Below the pieces are notes generated by a model. It saw only the letters and a list, made by a program, of their open reading frames with translations. It did not search any database and was not told the DNA's origin. DNA of 64,000 nucleotides from Arthrobacter sp. CAU 1506. Its GTDB lineage: Bacteria; Actinomycetota; Actinomycetes; Actinomycetales; Micrococcaceae. Shown one piece after another: positions 24,681 to 33,103 of the stretch; position 1 is the stretch's first letter; each line of letters starts with the position of its first letter. The stretch is taken from the NCBI RefSeq assembly GCF_005047635.1, contig NZ_SUKC01000014.1, forward strand, positions 1-64,000. The letters are read 5' to 3'. The position numbers and the translations under genes were made by a program.

Positions 24681-26039
24681 TTACCGGCTGGGCGCGCGGT
24701 CCTTGGGGCTCCGGGGTGGAGCAATCAGGCGGCCCACGCCGAGCGCGGTCTGGAGCACGAAGGCCTCGCGCGGCAGCAGCGGATCCCAGCCGGTCACGTC
24801 GCAGACCCGGCGCAGCCGGTAGCGCACCGTGTTGGCGTGGACAAACAGTTCGCGCGCCGTGGCCTCCAGCGAATGCCCCAAGGACAGGTAGCTGGAGAGC
24901 GTCTCGACCAGCCCGTTGCCGGCGTTGACCAGCGGAACGTAGATGTACTTGTATAGGTCCCGCCGGGCAATATCGTCGCCGGACATCACCCGTTCCGGCC
25001 ACAGATCGTTGGCCGCCACCGGCCGCGGCGCCGCCGGCCAGGCCTTCGCGGCGCTGAGCCCGGCGAACGCGGCCTGCGCCGAACTGCTGGCGTCCACCAG
25101 CGAGCGGGCCTCGGGGCCGTAGACCACGGGACCGGGGCCGAAGAGGTCGGCCAGGCGGACGAACGCGGTGTCCTGGTCCGTCACGCCGCCCAGCACCAGG
25201 ATCAGCCGGTCGCCCTGGATGCCCACCAGCGTGTCGGCGGCGTAGCGGGAGCTGGCGCGGCGCAGCTCGGTCACGAAGCTGGGGCCCGGTTCGCCGGGCG
25301 AGCCGCCCACCATCACCGTGATCGGGCCGGTGGTCTTCCAGCCGACGGCGGCAATGCGGGAGCGCAGCGCGTCGGAGCTTTCGCCGCGCAGGATCGCATC
25401 CACCACCAGTGCCTCAAGCCGGGTGTCCCAGGAACCGCGGGTCTCGGCCGCGCGGGCATAAACGTCGGCTGCGGCGAACGCCACTTCGCGCGAGTAGCGC
25501 AGCACGGCTTCGCGCAGCTGGGCTTCGTCGCTGCCGCCAGCCAGGTCCGGGACTTCGTCCTCCACCGCTTCAACCACTACCCGGATCAGCTGCAGGGCGC
25601 GCTGCAGGCTGATGGAGCGGGTGAGCTCGGTGGGGGCGGTGCCGAACACATCGTTCATCACCCAGGCGGGGGAGGTGGGGCGTTCGTACCAGGTGACAAA
25701 GGACGCGATGCCCTTCTGCGCCACCAGGCCCAGGGCGGACCGTTCGTCCGGCCGCAGCCCGCGGTACCACGGCAGGTCCGAGTCCAGCCGCTTTAGCGTG
25801 GCCGTGGCCAAGGCACCGATTTTGGACCGCAGCCGCTCCAGGGTCTCCGGGTTGCCGGTGGCCGCGCGATCGGCCTTCCGTCCCGCGCCGGCGCGGCGGC
25901 GGACGGGTGCTGGTGCCGTCGTCGGCTCAGCGTTAACGGCATCTTCAGGGGTCTGCTGAGCCGCAGCCGCAGCCGCCGAGGTCTGCTGCTGGGCCGGCTG
26001 CGCGGCAGCTTTGACGGTCTCGGTCCGGGCTTGGGGCAT
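24681..26039 (-). CDS. fasR: PucR-family regulator, likely FasR-type activator of fatty-acid synthesis
   Basis: The C-terminus holds the PucR helix-turn-helix: LVETLSSYLSLGHSLEATARELFVH (first 20 residues decisive) then ANTVRYRLRRVCDVTGWDPL. The centre resembles the GGDEF-like PucR domain. An Ala/Gln-rich disordered stretch of about 60 residues leads the protein. Position directly upstream of fabD-fabH-acpP-fabF is the same as FasR of Streptomyces coelicolor, which activates those genes. ATG at 26039 is preferred to an upstream start at 26075. The length is 452 residues. The FasR role is inferred from synteny and family. Confidence 0.85.
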   Translation of the reverse strand: MPQARTETVKAAAQPAQQQTSAAAAAAQQTPEDAVNAEPTTAPAPVRRRAGAGRKADRAATGNPETLERLRSKIGALATATLKRLDSDLPWYRGLRPDERSALGLVAQKGIASFVTWYERPTSPAWVMNDVFGTAPTELTRSISLQRALQLIRVVVEAVEDEVPDLAGGSDEAQLREAVLRYSREVAFAAADVYARAAETRGSWDTRLEALVVDAILRGESSDALRSRIAAVGWKTTGPITVMVGGSPGEPGPSFVTELRRASSRYAADTLVGIQGDRLILVLGGVTDQDTAFVRLADLFGPGPVVYGPEARSLVDASSSAQAAFAGLSAAKAWPAAPRPVAANDLWPERVMSGDDIARRDLYKYIYVPLVNAGNGLVETLSSYLSLGHSLEATARELFVHANTVRYRLRRVCDVTGWDPLLPREAFVLQTALGVGRLIAPPRSPKDRAPSR

Positions 26040-26100
26040 GCAATGAGCATACGCACTCGCCGGTGCAAGCTCCATTCGTCCTTTTGTGTGGTTCCTACTA

Positions 26101-26148
26101 AAACAGGCGGCGGACCCGGCCGTGAAAGGCTGGGTCCGCCGCCTGTTT
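26101..26148. terminator. Terminator downstream of aceE
   Basis: AAACAGGCGGCGGACCC (26101-26117) pairs perfectly with the arm at 26132-26148 over 17 bases, with a 14-base loop. It lies 20 bases after the aceE stop on the minus strand and separates aceE from the fasR gene. Confidence 0.92.
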
Positions 26149-26167
26149 AGTGGCGCTGTTGCCGGGT

Positions 26168-28909
26168 CTAGGCGTCGCCTCCAGCGTTGCCCGAGGTGCC
26201 GGCGTTGACGTCCAGCAGCCGGTACTTCTCGAACGCGTCCTTAGGCACATTCGCATCGACCTCGCCGCGCCGGGCCAGCATCTGCAGCGCCCGGACCACA
26301 ATCGAGTGGCTGTCGATCTTGAAGAAGCGCCGGGCAGCGGCACGGGTATCGGAGAACCCGAAGCCGTCGGCGCCGAGCGTGGCGAACTCGTTGGGCAGGT
26401 ACTGCCGGATCTGGTCCGGCACGGCCGCCATGTAGTCGCTGACCGCCACGATCGGGCCGGTGGCGCCTTCGAGCTGCTGGGCGACGAACGGCTTGCGCGC
26501 CTCCGAGCCGGGGTTCAGGAACGCTTCTTCCTCGGCGGCCAGGCCGTCGCGGCGCAGTTCGTTCCAGCTGGTCACGGACCAGACATCGGCGGAGACGCCC
26601 CAGTCCTCGGCGAGCAGTTGCTGGGCTTCCAGTGCCCACGGCACAGCCACGCCGGAGGCCAGCAGCTGGGTGCGCGGCCCGTCGATCTTGGCCGGAGCCA
26701 GCAGGTAGATGCCCTTGACGACGCCCTCGACGTCCAGTTCCTCCGGTTCGGTGGGCTGGACGATCGGCTCGTTGTACACGGTCAGGTAGTACATCACGTT
26801 GGGATCCGGATGGTTCCCGCCGTACATGCGCTCCAGGCCGGACCGGACGATGTGCCCGATCTCGTACCCGTAGGCCGGGTCATAGGTGACCACGGCCGGG
26901 TTCGTCGAGGCCAGGATCGGCGACTGCCCGTCGGCGTGCTGCAGGCCCTCGCCGGTCAGGGTAGTGCGTCCGGCGGTCGCGCCGATGACGAAGCCGCGTG
27001 CCATCTGGTCCGCGGCGGCCCAGAAGAAGTCGCCGGTGCGCTGGAAGCCGAACATCGAGTAGAAGATGTAGATCGGCACCAGCGGCTCGGCGTGCGTGGC
27101 GTAGGAGGTGCCGACGGCGGTGAAAGCGGCGGTGGAGCCGGATTCGTTGATGCCGGTGTGCAGGATCTGGCCCTGCGGGGACTCCTTGTACGCCAGCACC
27201 AGGTCGCGGTCCACGGACAGGTAGTTCTGGCCCTTGGGGTTGTAGATCTTCGCCGTCGGGAAGAACGAGTCCATGCCGAAGGTCCGGGCCTCGTCCGGGA
27301 TGATCGGCACCACGCGGGCACCGAACTCCTTGTCCCGCATCAGGTCCTTGAGCAGCCGCACGAACGCCATGGTGGTGGCGGCCTGCTGCTTGCCGGAGCC
27401 GCGCTTGGCTACTTCGTAGGCCTTCTCCTCGGGCAGGTGCATCTGCTTGTGCTCGGTCCGGCGCTCCGGCACGGAACCGCCCAGGGCTGCGCGGCGCTCC
27501 ATCATGTACTTGATCTCCGGGGCGTCGGGGCCCGGGTGGTAGTACGGCGGACGGTACGGATCGGCTTCGAGCTGCTCGTCGCTGATCGGGATGCGCAGGT
27601 GGTCGCGGAAGTCCTTCAGGTCCTGAAGGGTCAGCTTCTTCATCTGGTGGGTCGCGTTGCGGCCCTCGAAGTGGGTGCCCAGGCCGTAGCCCTTGACCGT
27701 CTGGGCCAGCACCACCGTGGGCTTGCCCTTGAATTCGGTGGCGGCGCGGTAGGCGGCGTAGACCTTGTGGTAGTCGTGGCCGCCGCGCTTCAGGTTCCAG
27801 ATCTGCTCGTCGGTCATGTCCGCAACCATTTCCTTGGTCTGCGGAGACTTGCCAAAGAAGTGCTCGCGGACAAATCCGCCGGACTCGGCCTTGTACGTCT
27901 GGTAGTCGCCGTCGAGCGTGGAGTTCATGATGTCCACCAGCGCGCCGTCGCGGTCCTTGGCCAGCAGTTCATCCCACTCGCGGCCCCAGGTCACCTTGAT
28001 GACGTGCCAGCCGGCGCCGCGGAAGAAGGCCTCAAGTTCCTGCATGATCTTGCCGTTGCCGCGCACCGGTCCGTCCAGGCGCTGCAGGTTGCAGTTGATC
28101 ACGAAGGTGAGGTTGTCCAGCTTTTCGTTGGCTGCCAGCTGCAGGAAGCCGCGCGATTCCGGCTCGTCCATCTCGCCGTCGCCCAGGAACGCCCAGACGT
28201 GCTGGTCGGAGGTGTCCTTGATGCCGCGGTTGTGCAGGTAGCGGTTCAGCTGCGCCTGGTAGATGGCGTTGGCCGGGCCGATGCCCATTGAGACTGTGGG
28301 GAACTCCCAGAACTCGGGCATGGACCGCGGGTGCGGGTAGGACGGCAGCGCGTGGCCCTCGCGGGACTTTTCCTGCCGGAAGCCGTCCAGGTCTTCCTCG
28401 GTCAGCCGGCCTTCCATGAACGCGCGCGCGTACATGCCGGGGGAGGCGTGGCCCTGGAAGAAGACCTGGTCGCCGCCGCCGGCGTGGTCCTTGCCGCGGA
28501 AGAAGTGGTTGTAGCCAACTTCGTAGAGAGTGGCTGCGCCGGCGTAGGTGGAGATGTGTCCGCCCACGCCGATGTCCGGGCGCTGCGCGCGGTGCACCAG
28601 CATGGCCGCGTTCCAGCGCATCCATGCGCGGTAGCGGCGTTCAGTCTCTTCGTCGCCCGGGAATTCCGGTTCCTGATCCACCGGAATGGTATTCACGTAG
28701 TCGGTGGTGGTCACCATCGGCACGCCAACGCTCTGCGCACCTGCACGCTGCAGGAGGGAGCGGACAATGTACTGGGCACGTTCGGTGCCCCGGTTCTCCA
28801 CCAGGCCGTCGAAGGACTCAATCCATTCGGCGGTTTCTTCGGGATCGCGATCCGGCAGCTGGCTTGTCAGCCCGCTCAGGATGTGCGAGGTGTCTTCTCC
28901 TGCGCTCAC
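26168..28909 (-). CDS. aceE: Pyruvate dehydrogenase E1 component, homodimeric type
   Basis: AceE decarboxylates pyruvate with thiamine diphosphate and passes the acetyl group to the E2 lipoyl domain. The sequence shows [35 protein letters not shown] and the thiamine-binding [17 protein letters not shown] followed by [20 protein letters not shown]. The length of 913 residues is normal for the homodimeric type of actinobacteria and enterobacteria. GTG at 28909 has AGAGG before it; the in-frame TTG two codons upstream is too close to that site. It is transcribed alone and divergently from DUF3052. Confidence 0.96.
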   Translation of the reverse strand: MSAGEDTSHILSGLTSQLPDRDPEETAEWIESFDGLVENRGTERAQYIVRSLLQRAGAQSVGVPMVTTTDYVNTIPVDQEPEFPGDEETERRYRAWMRWNAAMLVHRAQRPDIGVGGHISTYAGAATLYEVGYNHFFRGKDHAGGGDQVFFQGHASPGMYARAFMEGRLTEEDLDGFRQEKSREGHALPSYPHPRSMPEFWEFPTVSMGIGPANAIYQAQLNRYLHNRGIKDTSDQHVWAFLGDGEMDEPESRGFLQLAANEKLDNLTFVINCNLQRLDGPVRGNGKIMQELEAFFRGAGWHVIKVTWGREWDELLAKDRDGALVDIMNSTLDGDYQTYKAESGGFVREHFFGKSPQTKEMVADMTDEQIWNLKRGGHDYHKVYAAYRAATEFKGKPTVVLAQTVKGYGLGTHFEGRNATHQMKKLTLQDLKDFRDHLRIPISDEQLEADPYRPPYYHPGPDAPEIKYMMERRAALGGSVPERRTEHKQMHLPEEKAYEVAKRGSGKQQAATTMAFVRLLKDLMRDKEFGARVVPIIPDEARTFGMDSFFPTAKIYNPKGQNYLSVDRDLVLAYKESPQGQILHTGINESGSTAAFTAVGTSYATHAEPLVPIYIFYSMFGFQRTGDFFWAAADQMARGFVIGATAGRTTLTGEGLQHADGQSPILASTNPAVVTYDPAYGYEIGHIVRSGLERMYGGNHPDPNVMYYLTVYNEPIVQPTEPEELDVEGVVKGIYLLAPAKIDGPRTQLLASGVAVPWALEAQQLLAEDWGVSADVWSVTSWNELRRDGLAAEEEAFLNPGSEARKPFVAQQLEGATGPIVAVSDYMAAVPDQIRQYLPNEFATLGADGFGFSDTRAAARRFFKIDSHSIVVRALQMLARRGEVDANVPKDAFEKYRLLDVNAGTSGNAGGDA

Positions 28910-29326
28910 GTCCAACCTCTCATACGCGCGCAGATTGTGTCTGCGCTTTACGTGGCATAGCGACCCGGCGCATAGGTCCGGCCGGGAGGATATTCTTCAC
29001 TGCCACTCTAACTGTTCACCGCATTACAACGCAGCCGAAGCCCTGCATGCCAGTTATTACGACGACGGCGGGCGGGCACCGCCGCTGCGCGCCGCAGTGC
29101 CGTTGCTTCTATAGGAGGGGCGGCCGCCGCCGCGGCCCGCGCACCGAGGCCGCGCACCGTCGTCGAACCCGTGATGGACTACCTCATTAAAGGGACGCGC
29201 CATGACAAAATTCCGCACCTTCTTGCGGGTGGCTTGAAGCGATGGCGATTAGGGTGTTGGCTTGTAACTAGCAACACGCTCACTTTCCCGTGGGCGGACC
29301 AATACGTTCCATACAGGAGGAGCACA
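28910..29326. other. Divergent promoter region of aceE and DUF3052
   Basis: These 417 bases separate divergent genes and should hold both promoters. Short open frames exist, including one running in frame into DUF3052 from 29174, but they lack ribosome binding sites; the AGGAGG site at 29315 favours the GTG at 29327. No conserved RNA motif was recognised. Confidence 0.5.
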
Positions 29327-29749
29327 GTGGGCGAGGCCGAAGCCGCCGCGGTAGAGAATGTGGCAGGCAACTTGGGTTTCAAAGACGGAGACCTGATCCA
29401 GGAGTTCGGCTACGATGAGGACGTGGATTTCGATCTGCGCGACGACATCGAGGACCTCACCGGCTCCGAGCTGCTCACCGAGGACGACCACGAAGTGGTT
29501 GACGCGGCGATCCTGTGGTGGCGCGACGGCGACGGGGACCTGGTGGACACGCTGGTCGATGCGCAGACCACGCTCGCGCCGGGCGGCGTGGTGTGGTTGC
29601 TGACTCCGAAGTCAGGCCGTGACGGCTACGTGCCGGCATCCGATGTCCAGGAAGCGGCACCGACCGCCGGACTGCACGTGACCACGTCCGCCGGTGTGTC
29701 CAGTGACTGGTCCGCCAACCGGCTGGTCAGCAAGCGGACCAACAAGTGA
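29327..29749 (+). CDS. DUF3052 conserved actinobacterial protein
   Basis: The 140-residue acidic protein contains NLGFKDGDLIQEFGYDEDVD, DEVVDAAILWWRDGDG-like spacing (DHEVVDAAILWWRDGDGDLV) and APGGVVWLLTPKSGRDGYVP. This matches DUF3052, found beside a peroxiredoxin in many actinobacteria. The function is unknown. An AGGAGG ribosome binding site precedes the GTG start. The stop overlaps the start of the peroxiredoxin gene (GTGA). Confidence 0.9.
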   Translation: MGEAEAAAVENVAGNLGFKDGDLIQEFGYDEDVDFDLRDDIEDLTGSELLTEDDHEVVDAAILWWRDGDGDLVDTLVDAQTTLAPGGVVWLLTPKSGRDGYVPASDVQEAAPTAGLHVTTSAGVSSDWSANRLVSKRTNK

Positions 29750-30210
29750 GCGCGGCCGCGCCGCTGGTTGGCCAGCCCGCGCCCGATTTCGAACTGGTCA
29801 ACCAGTTCGGCGAACCGATCCGGCTCTCCGCGCTGCGCGGCGGCAACGTGGTGGTGGTGTTCTACCCGTTCGCGTTCTCCGGCATCTGCACCGGCGAACT
29901 GTGCGAGCTGCGCGACGACCTGAACGTGTTCCGCAGTGAAAACGCCCGCGTCATCGCGGTCTCGGTGGACCACAAGTTCGCGCTGCGCGCCTTCGCCGAG
30001 CAGGAAGGCTACGAGTTCGACCTGCTGGCCGACTTCTGGCCGCACGGCGAGGTGGCCAAGGCCTATGGCGTGTTCGACGAGGAATCCGGCATGGCGTTGC
30101 GCGGCACCTTCATCATCGACGCCGAGGGCATCCTGCGGCACGAGATCCGCAACCCGCGCGGCCAGGCCCGCGACATCCAGGAATACCACCGCGTGCTGAA
30201 AGAGCTCTAG
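29746..30210 (+). CDS. ahpE: Peroxiredoxin of the AhpE type
   Basis: The peroxidatic Cys lies in YPFAFSGICTGELCELRDDL, the usual pattern for one-Cys AhpE-type peroxiredoxins, with an acidic FRSENARVIAVSVDHKFALR following. The 154-residue protein reduces hydroperoxides. It is translationally coupled to DUF3052, so the two probably act together or share regulation. The AhpE subgroup is chosen because of the SGICTGELC motif and size. Confidence 0.88.
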   Translation: MSAAAPLVGQPAPDFELVNQFGEPIRLSALRGGNVVVVFYPFAFSGICTGELCELRDDLNVFRSENARVIAVSVDHKFALRAFAEQEGYEFDLLADFWPHGEVAKAYGVFDEESGMALRGTFIIDAEGILRHEIRNPRGQARDIQEYHRVLKEL

Positions 30211-30215
30211 CCACC

Positions 30216-31046
30216 ATGGAGCAGCTGGCGGCGCTCGAGCTGCTGGCCGGACGCCGGCTGGCCGTCTTGACCGGCGCCGGCCTCAGCACCGATTCCGGCA
30301 TCCCGGATTACCGCGGCCCCACCTCGGTGCCGCGGACCCCGATGACCTACCAGCAGTTCGTCGGCGACGAGGAACTGCGCCGCCGCTACTGGGCCCGCAA
30401 CCACGTGGGCTGGCGGCACATGCATCACGCTGCGCCCAACCCCGGGCACTACGCGCTGGCCGCGATGGAAAGCAACGGTGTGGTGGCCGGACTGATCACG
30501 CAGAACGTGGACCGGCTGCACGAAGATGCCGGCAGCATCAACGTGATTGACCTGCACGGCCGCTTCGACCAGGTCATCTGTCTGAACTGCGGCGACGTCA
30601 CCACCCGCTCCTCGCTGGCCGGCCGGCTGGAAGAGCTCAACCCGGCCTACGCGGCCACCGGGGACGCCGGCGACGTAGCCCCGGACGCGGATGCCGACGT
30701 CGCCCACACCGCGCACTTCGTCGTGGCGGATTGTTTGGTCTGCGGCGGCATGCTCAAACCGGACTTCGTCTACTTCGGTGAAAACGTTCCCAAGGACCGC
30801 GTCGCGTCCGCCTACGCCATGGTGGACGACGGCGAGGCGCTGCTGGTGGCCGGGTCATCGCTGACGGTGATGAGCGGCCTGCGCTTTGTCCGGCACGCCG
30901 CCAAACAGGGCAAGCCGGTGGTCATCATCAACCGCGGCACCACCCGCGGCGATGACCTGGCGGACGTGAAGCTGGAAGCCGGCGTTTCCGAGGCTCTGGG
31001 CTATCTGGCCGCCGAGCTGCCCGGCCGCCTCCAGCAGCCCGCCTGA
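30216..31046 (+). CDS. Sir2-family NAD-dependent protein deacylase
   Basis: The NAD-binding signature LTGAGLSTDSGIPDYRGP is followed by TQNVDRLHEDAG and the active-site His in VIDLHGRFD. Two Cys pairs (CLNCG and CLVCGG) form the zinc site, with GGMLKPDFVYFGENVP after it. At 276 residues it is of normal size. Sirtuins remove acyl groups from lysines and so may tune acetyl-CoA enzymes. It starts five bases after the peroxiredoxin stop and is probably in the same operon. Confidence 0.94.
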   Translation: MEQLAALELLAGRRLAVLTGAGLSTDSGIPDYRGPTSVPRTPMTYQQFVGDEELRRRYWARNHVGWRHMHHAAPNPGHYALAAMESNGVVAGLITQNVDRLHEDAGSINVIDLHGRFDQVICLNCGDVTTRSSLAGRLEELNPAYAATGDAGDVAPDADADVAHTAHFVVADCLVCGGMLKPDFVYFGENVPKDRVASAYAMVDDGEALLVAGSSLTVMSGLRFVRHAAKQGKPVVIINRGTTRGDDLADVKLEAGVSEALGYLAAELPGRLQQPA

Positions 31047-31439
31047 CCGGCTCGTTGCAGGCCGCATAAACGGCTCCTTGCAGGTCGCGGATGCGGGCCG
31101 TCGGGCGGCTGCTACTTGCCGGCCGCCGGACACGACTTCCCGACGGCGTCTGAGTCGCGCCCAGCTACCTGTCCGAACGACCCATTGCTGGCTGGCTGGA
31201 TCTCCCAATCGGTCTGGCCGAACCGGGCCTGAAGCGGACGCCAACCACTCCCAAAACGCACGGCGGCGCGGCCTGGCCAATGTGCCCTGGCCCACCTGAG
31301 CCACGGGTCAGGTTTATCGTCCTATCGTGTTGTTTGCCACGGAAGTTTAGTTGGCGTTCACGACCATTTATCCGGTAGAGTAAATCCTCGTGATGTTGCG
31401 GCGGATAACGCTCCGCGGTCCCGCTTTCGACATTACAAC
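31047..31439. other. Intergenic region with candidate tRNA promoter
   Basis: No gene is seen. TTGGCG at 31351 and TAGAGT at 31376 could be -35 and -10 boxes for the tRNA, but the 19-base spacing is long. The first part has two imperfect copies of a GCTCGTTGCAGGCCGC-like segment. Confidence 0.35.
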
Positions 31440-31515
31440 GGGTCTTTAGCTCAGCTGGTAGAGCGCCACGTTTACACCGTGGATGTCATCGGTTCGATCC
31501 CGGTAGGACCCACCA
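31440..31515 (+). tRNA. tRNA-Val (anticodon TAC)
   Basis: The acceptor arms GGGTCTT and AGGACCC pair over seven positions with one G-T. The D arm carries AGCTCAGCTGGTAGAGC, the anticodon stem CCACG/CGTGG encloses TTTACAC with anticodon TAC, and the T arm has GGTTCGATCC. CCA is encoded at 31513-31515. Confidence 0.96.
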
Positions 31516-31518
31516 CTC

Positions 31519-31563
31519 AACCCCGTGCTTTCTCGCCAAACCGGCTGGAAGGCACGGGGTTTC
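31519..31563 (+). terminator. Terminator of tRNA-Val
   Basis: AACCCCGTGC (31519-31528) pairs with GCACGGGGTT (31552-31561), followed by TC and further pyrimidines. It begins four bases after the tRNA. Confidence 0.85.
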
Positions 31564-31721
31564 TTCGTCTCCCGGTCTCGCTACCGCCCCACATCCGAGG
31601 AGTACTCGATGCTGGACCGATTAATCCTGAGCAGATCTTTAGCAACAGCCCTACCGATCAGGTGTAACGTGTGTCTCCCGGCGATGACTACATGGGGGTA
31701 GGGAGAACCGGATTGATGAGG

Positions 31722-31761
31722 TAACGGCCCCGCCCTCTGTGGGGGAGGGGCGGGCCGTTCT
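31722..31761 (-). terminator. Terminator of the small minus-strand gene
   Basis: AACGGCCC plus GCCC pair with GGGC plus GGGCCGTT, 12 pairs with one bulged base, and the hairpin directly follows the stop codon at 31762 on the minus strand. Confidence 0.75.
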
Positions 31762-32004
31762 CTAAGGCTCCGGGATGTGCCGGATGAAGTACTCGTCGGT
31801 GTGAAGCATCCGGCGGCGGCTGTGCCCGCTCTCGCGAATCCAGACCACGCCCAGCCCTGCGGCCGTATCCTCCACGCGGCCACGGTAGTAGACCACGTTG
31901 TTTTGCCCGGCTTCCACTTGGTCTCCCCGACGGAATCGGGAAAGATCCGCCAGCCATACCGGGCTGCCGCCGCGATCCTGGTCCCGCTGCTGTTCAGGTG
32001 ACAT
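31762..32004 (-). CDS. Small hypothetical protein
   Basis: ATG at 32004 has AAGGAGG six bases before it, and a hairpin follows the stop, so expression is credible. The 80-residue product is soluble and charged: FRRGDQVEAGQNNVVYYRGR, then VWIRESGHSRRRMLHTDEYF and a final IRHIPEP. The start MSPEQQRDQDRGGSPVWLAD is polar. The central part looks like a small beta-barrel (KOW/SH3-like), which is only an impression. I do not recognise a family. It lies between tRNA-Val and a gene-poor stretch. Confidence 0.6.
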   Translation of the reverse strand: MSPEQQRDQDRGGSPVWLADLSRFRRGDQVEAGQNNVVYYRGRVEDTAAGLGVVWIRESGHSRRRMLHTDEYFIRHIPEP

Positions 32005-32633
32005 GGCTTCCTCCTTGGATCGAGCGATGGCCCCATCGTGCAGGCCCGGCGTTGCAACGGCATTTCCAGCACGTTATTTCGAGGCAAAGGCACCCCTCCT
32101 CGCGGGGTGACAGGAGGTGGCGGGCGAGCATCACAGGGCACACGAGGGCCCAGCTCCCGCCGCTCGCCAGGGCCGGCAAGGTTCAGATGGGCAAGGTTTA
32201 TAGGGAAAGGTTTAAAGGGAAAGGCACTGTCCCGGGGAGGGACAGTGCCTTTCGGGCAGCCGTTAGATGGGGGATCAACGGGACTGCCAGGGGATCGGCG
32301 GTGCAGCTCTCGGAGATGGGGGCTCCAAGGCATTCATAAGGCAACCGCCTCGGGCTAGTCTGCCATGGCGATGGGCATTTCTCAACCACAATCATTGATC
32401 TTCCCAACGTGTCCTCGGAAGCGCGCAGTTCCGCCGGAAATAGCGGCCTTGCCGAGGGTCCCGACGCTCCAGTAAAGCCGTTCCAAAGTTCGTATTGCGC
32501 ATACCCTGAGCCAAGGCTGAGCCGTCGCTGCGTCATGCAATAACGGTTAAGCAACGGAGCTTGCGAACCCTCCACAACCACCCGACTGTCTGTAAAGCTG
32601 TACCGGTCATGCTGGTTTTCGTTGGGGGCAACA
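32005..32633. other. Gene-poor stretch of lower GC content
   Basis: About 630 bases hold no convincing gene. They include an orphan terminator-type hairpin at 32220-32252, preceded by repeated GGGAAAGG/GGTTTA-like purine segments. The part from 32340 to 32630 looks less GC-rich than neighbouring DNA. An open minus-strand frame (32198-32689) crosses the hairpin and has no ribosome binding site. It may be a decayed gene or inserted DNA. Confidence 0.5.
32220..32252. terminator. Orphan perfect hairpin
   Basis: AAAGGCACTGTCCC (32220-32233) pairs perfectly with GGGACAGTGCCTTT (32239-32252) around GGGGA. A and T runs at the two ends would let it work on both strands, yet no gene clearly ends here. 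A small RNA transcribed from 32005-32220 is one possible reason. Confidence 0.75.
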
Positions 32634-32975
32634 ATGGATAGATTCTGCCGCGGAGCAGGCCACACCTTCATCCACACGCGCGCTGTCACGTCCAGGCGCT
32701 GTGCCTATTGCGGCACACACCGCTGGCCGTGGTCGGTGCAGGATCCCGGGCAGATGACGCGGCGGGACCTGATGGAGGAAAGCGCCCTGCTCTCGGCCGC
32801 CCAGCACAATCCCTTCAATCCAGAGGCCGCTCGGGTCGTGCCGCTCGACGGCGAAGCGGCCGAGGGCGGTGCCGGCGCGGTTGCCGGCCCGGGTTCTTCC
32901 GCAGAGGAAGCTGCCGGTGATGATGCCATTGACGCCTGGCTGCGCTTCCGCCCCTCCATGCCAGCGGGCGAATGA
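32634..32975 (+). CDS. Small hypothetical protein with a Cys-x2-Cys knuckle
   Basis: The 113-residue product begins MDRFCRGAGHTFIHTRAVTS and has CAYCGTHRWPW near residue 30, half of a zinc knuckle with a nearby Cys5 and His residues. The rest is acidic and Gly/Ala-rich, with DDAIDAWLRFRPSMPAGE at the end. A purine-rich GGGGGC lies before the ATG. I do not recognise the family. It is followed after 128 bases by gnd. Confidence 0.5.
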   Translation: MDRFCRGAGHTFIHTRAVTSRRCAYCGTHRWPWSVQDPGQMTRRDLMEESALLSAAQHNPFNPEAARVVPLDGEAAEGGAGAVAGPGSSAEEAAGDDAIDAWLRFRPSMPAGE

Positions 32976-33103
32976 GCCGAAGGTAACGCTCCGCCACTTA
33001 GCCGGTGCCGCCGGTCACGACTAGGCTTGTTGAGGAACCTCGGCCCGCTCGGGCTGTTCGCTGACGTCCCTGCCCGCGGGGACCGCCCACACTTGGAGAT
33101 TCA

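Noticed and set aside
29174-29326. In-frame upstream extension of DUF3052
   Set aside because: The family starts near the GTG at 29327 and AGGAGG lies right before it; the extension has no good site.
32198-32689. 163-residue minus-strand open frame in the gene-poor pocket
   Set aside because: It runs through a perfect terminator hairpin at 32220-32252, overlaps the supported gene at 32634, lacks a ribosome binding site and has no recognisable pattern.
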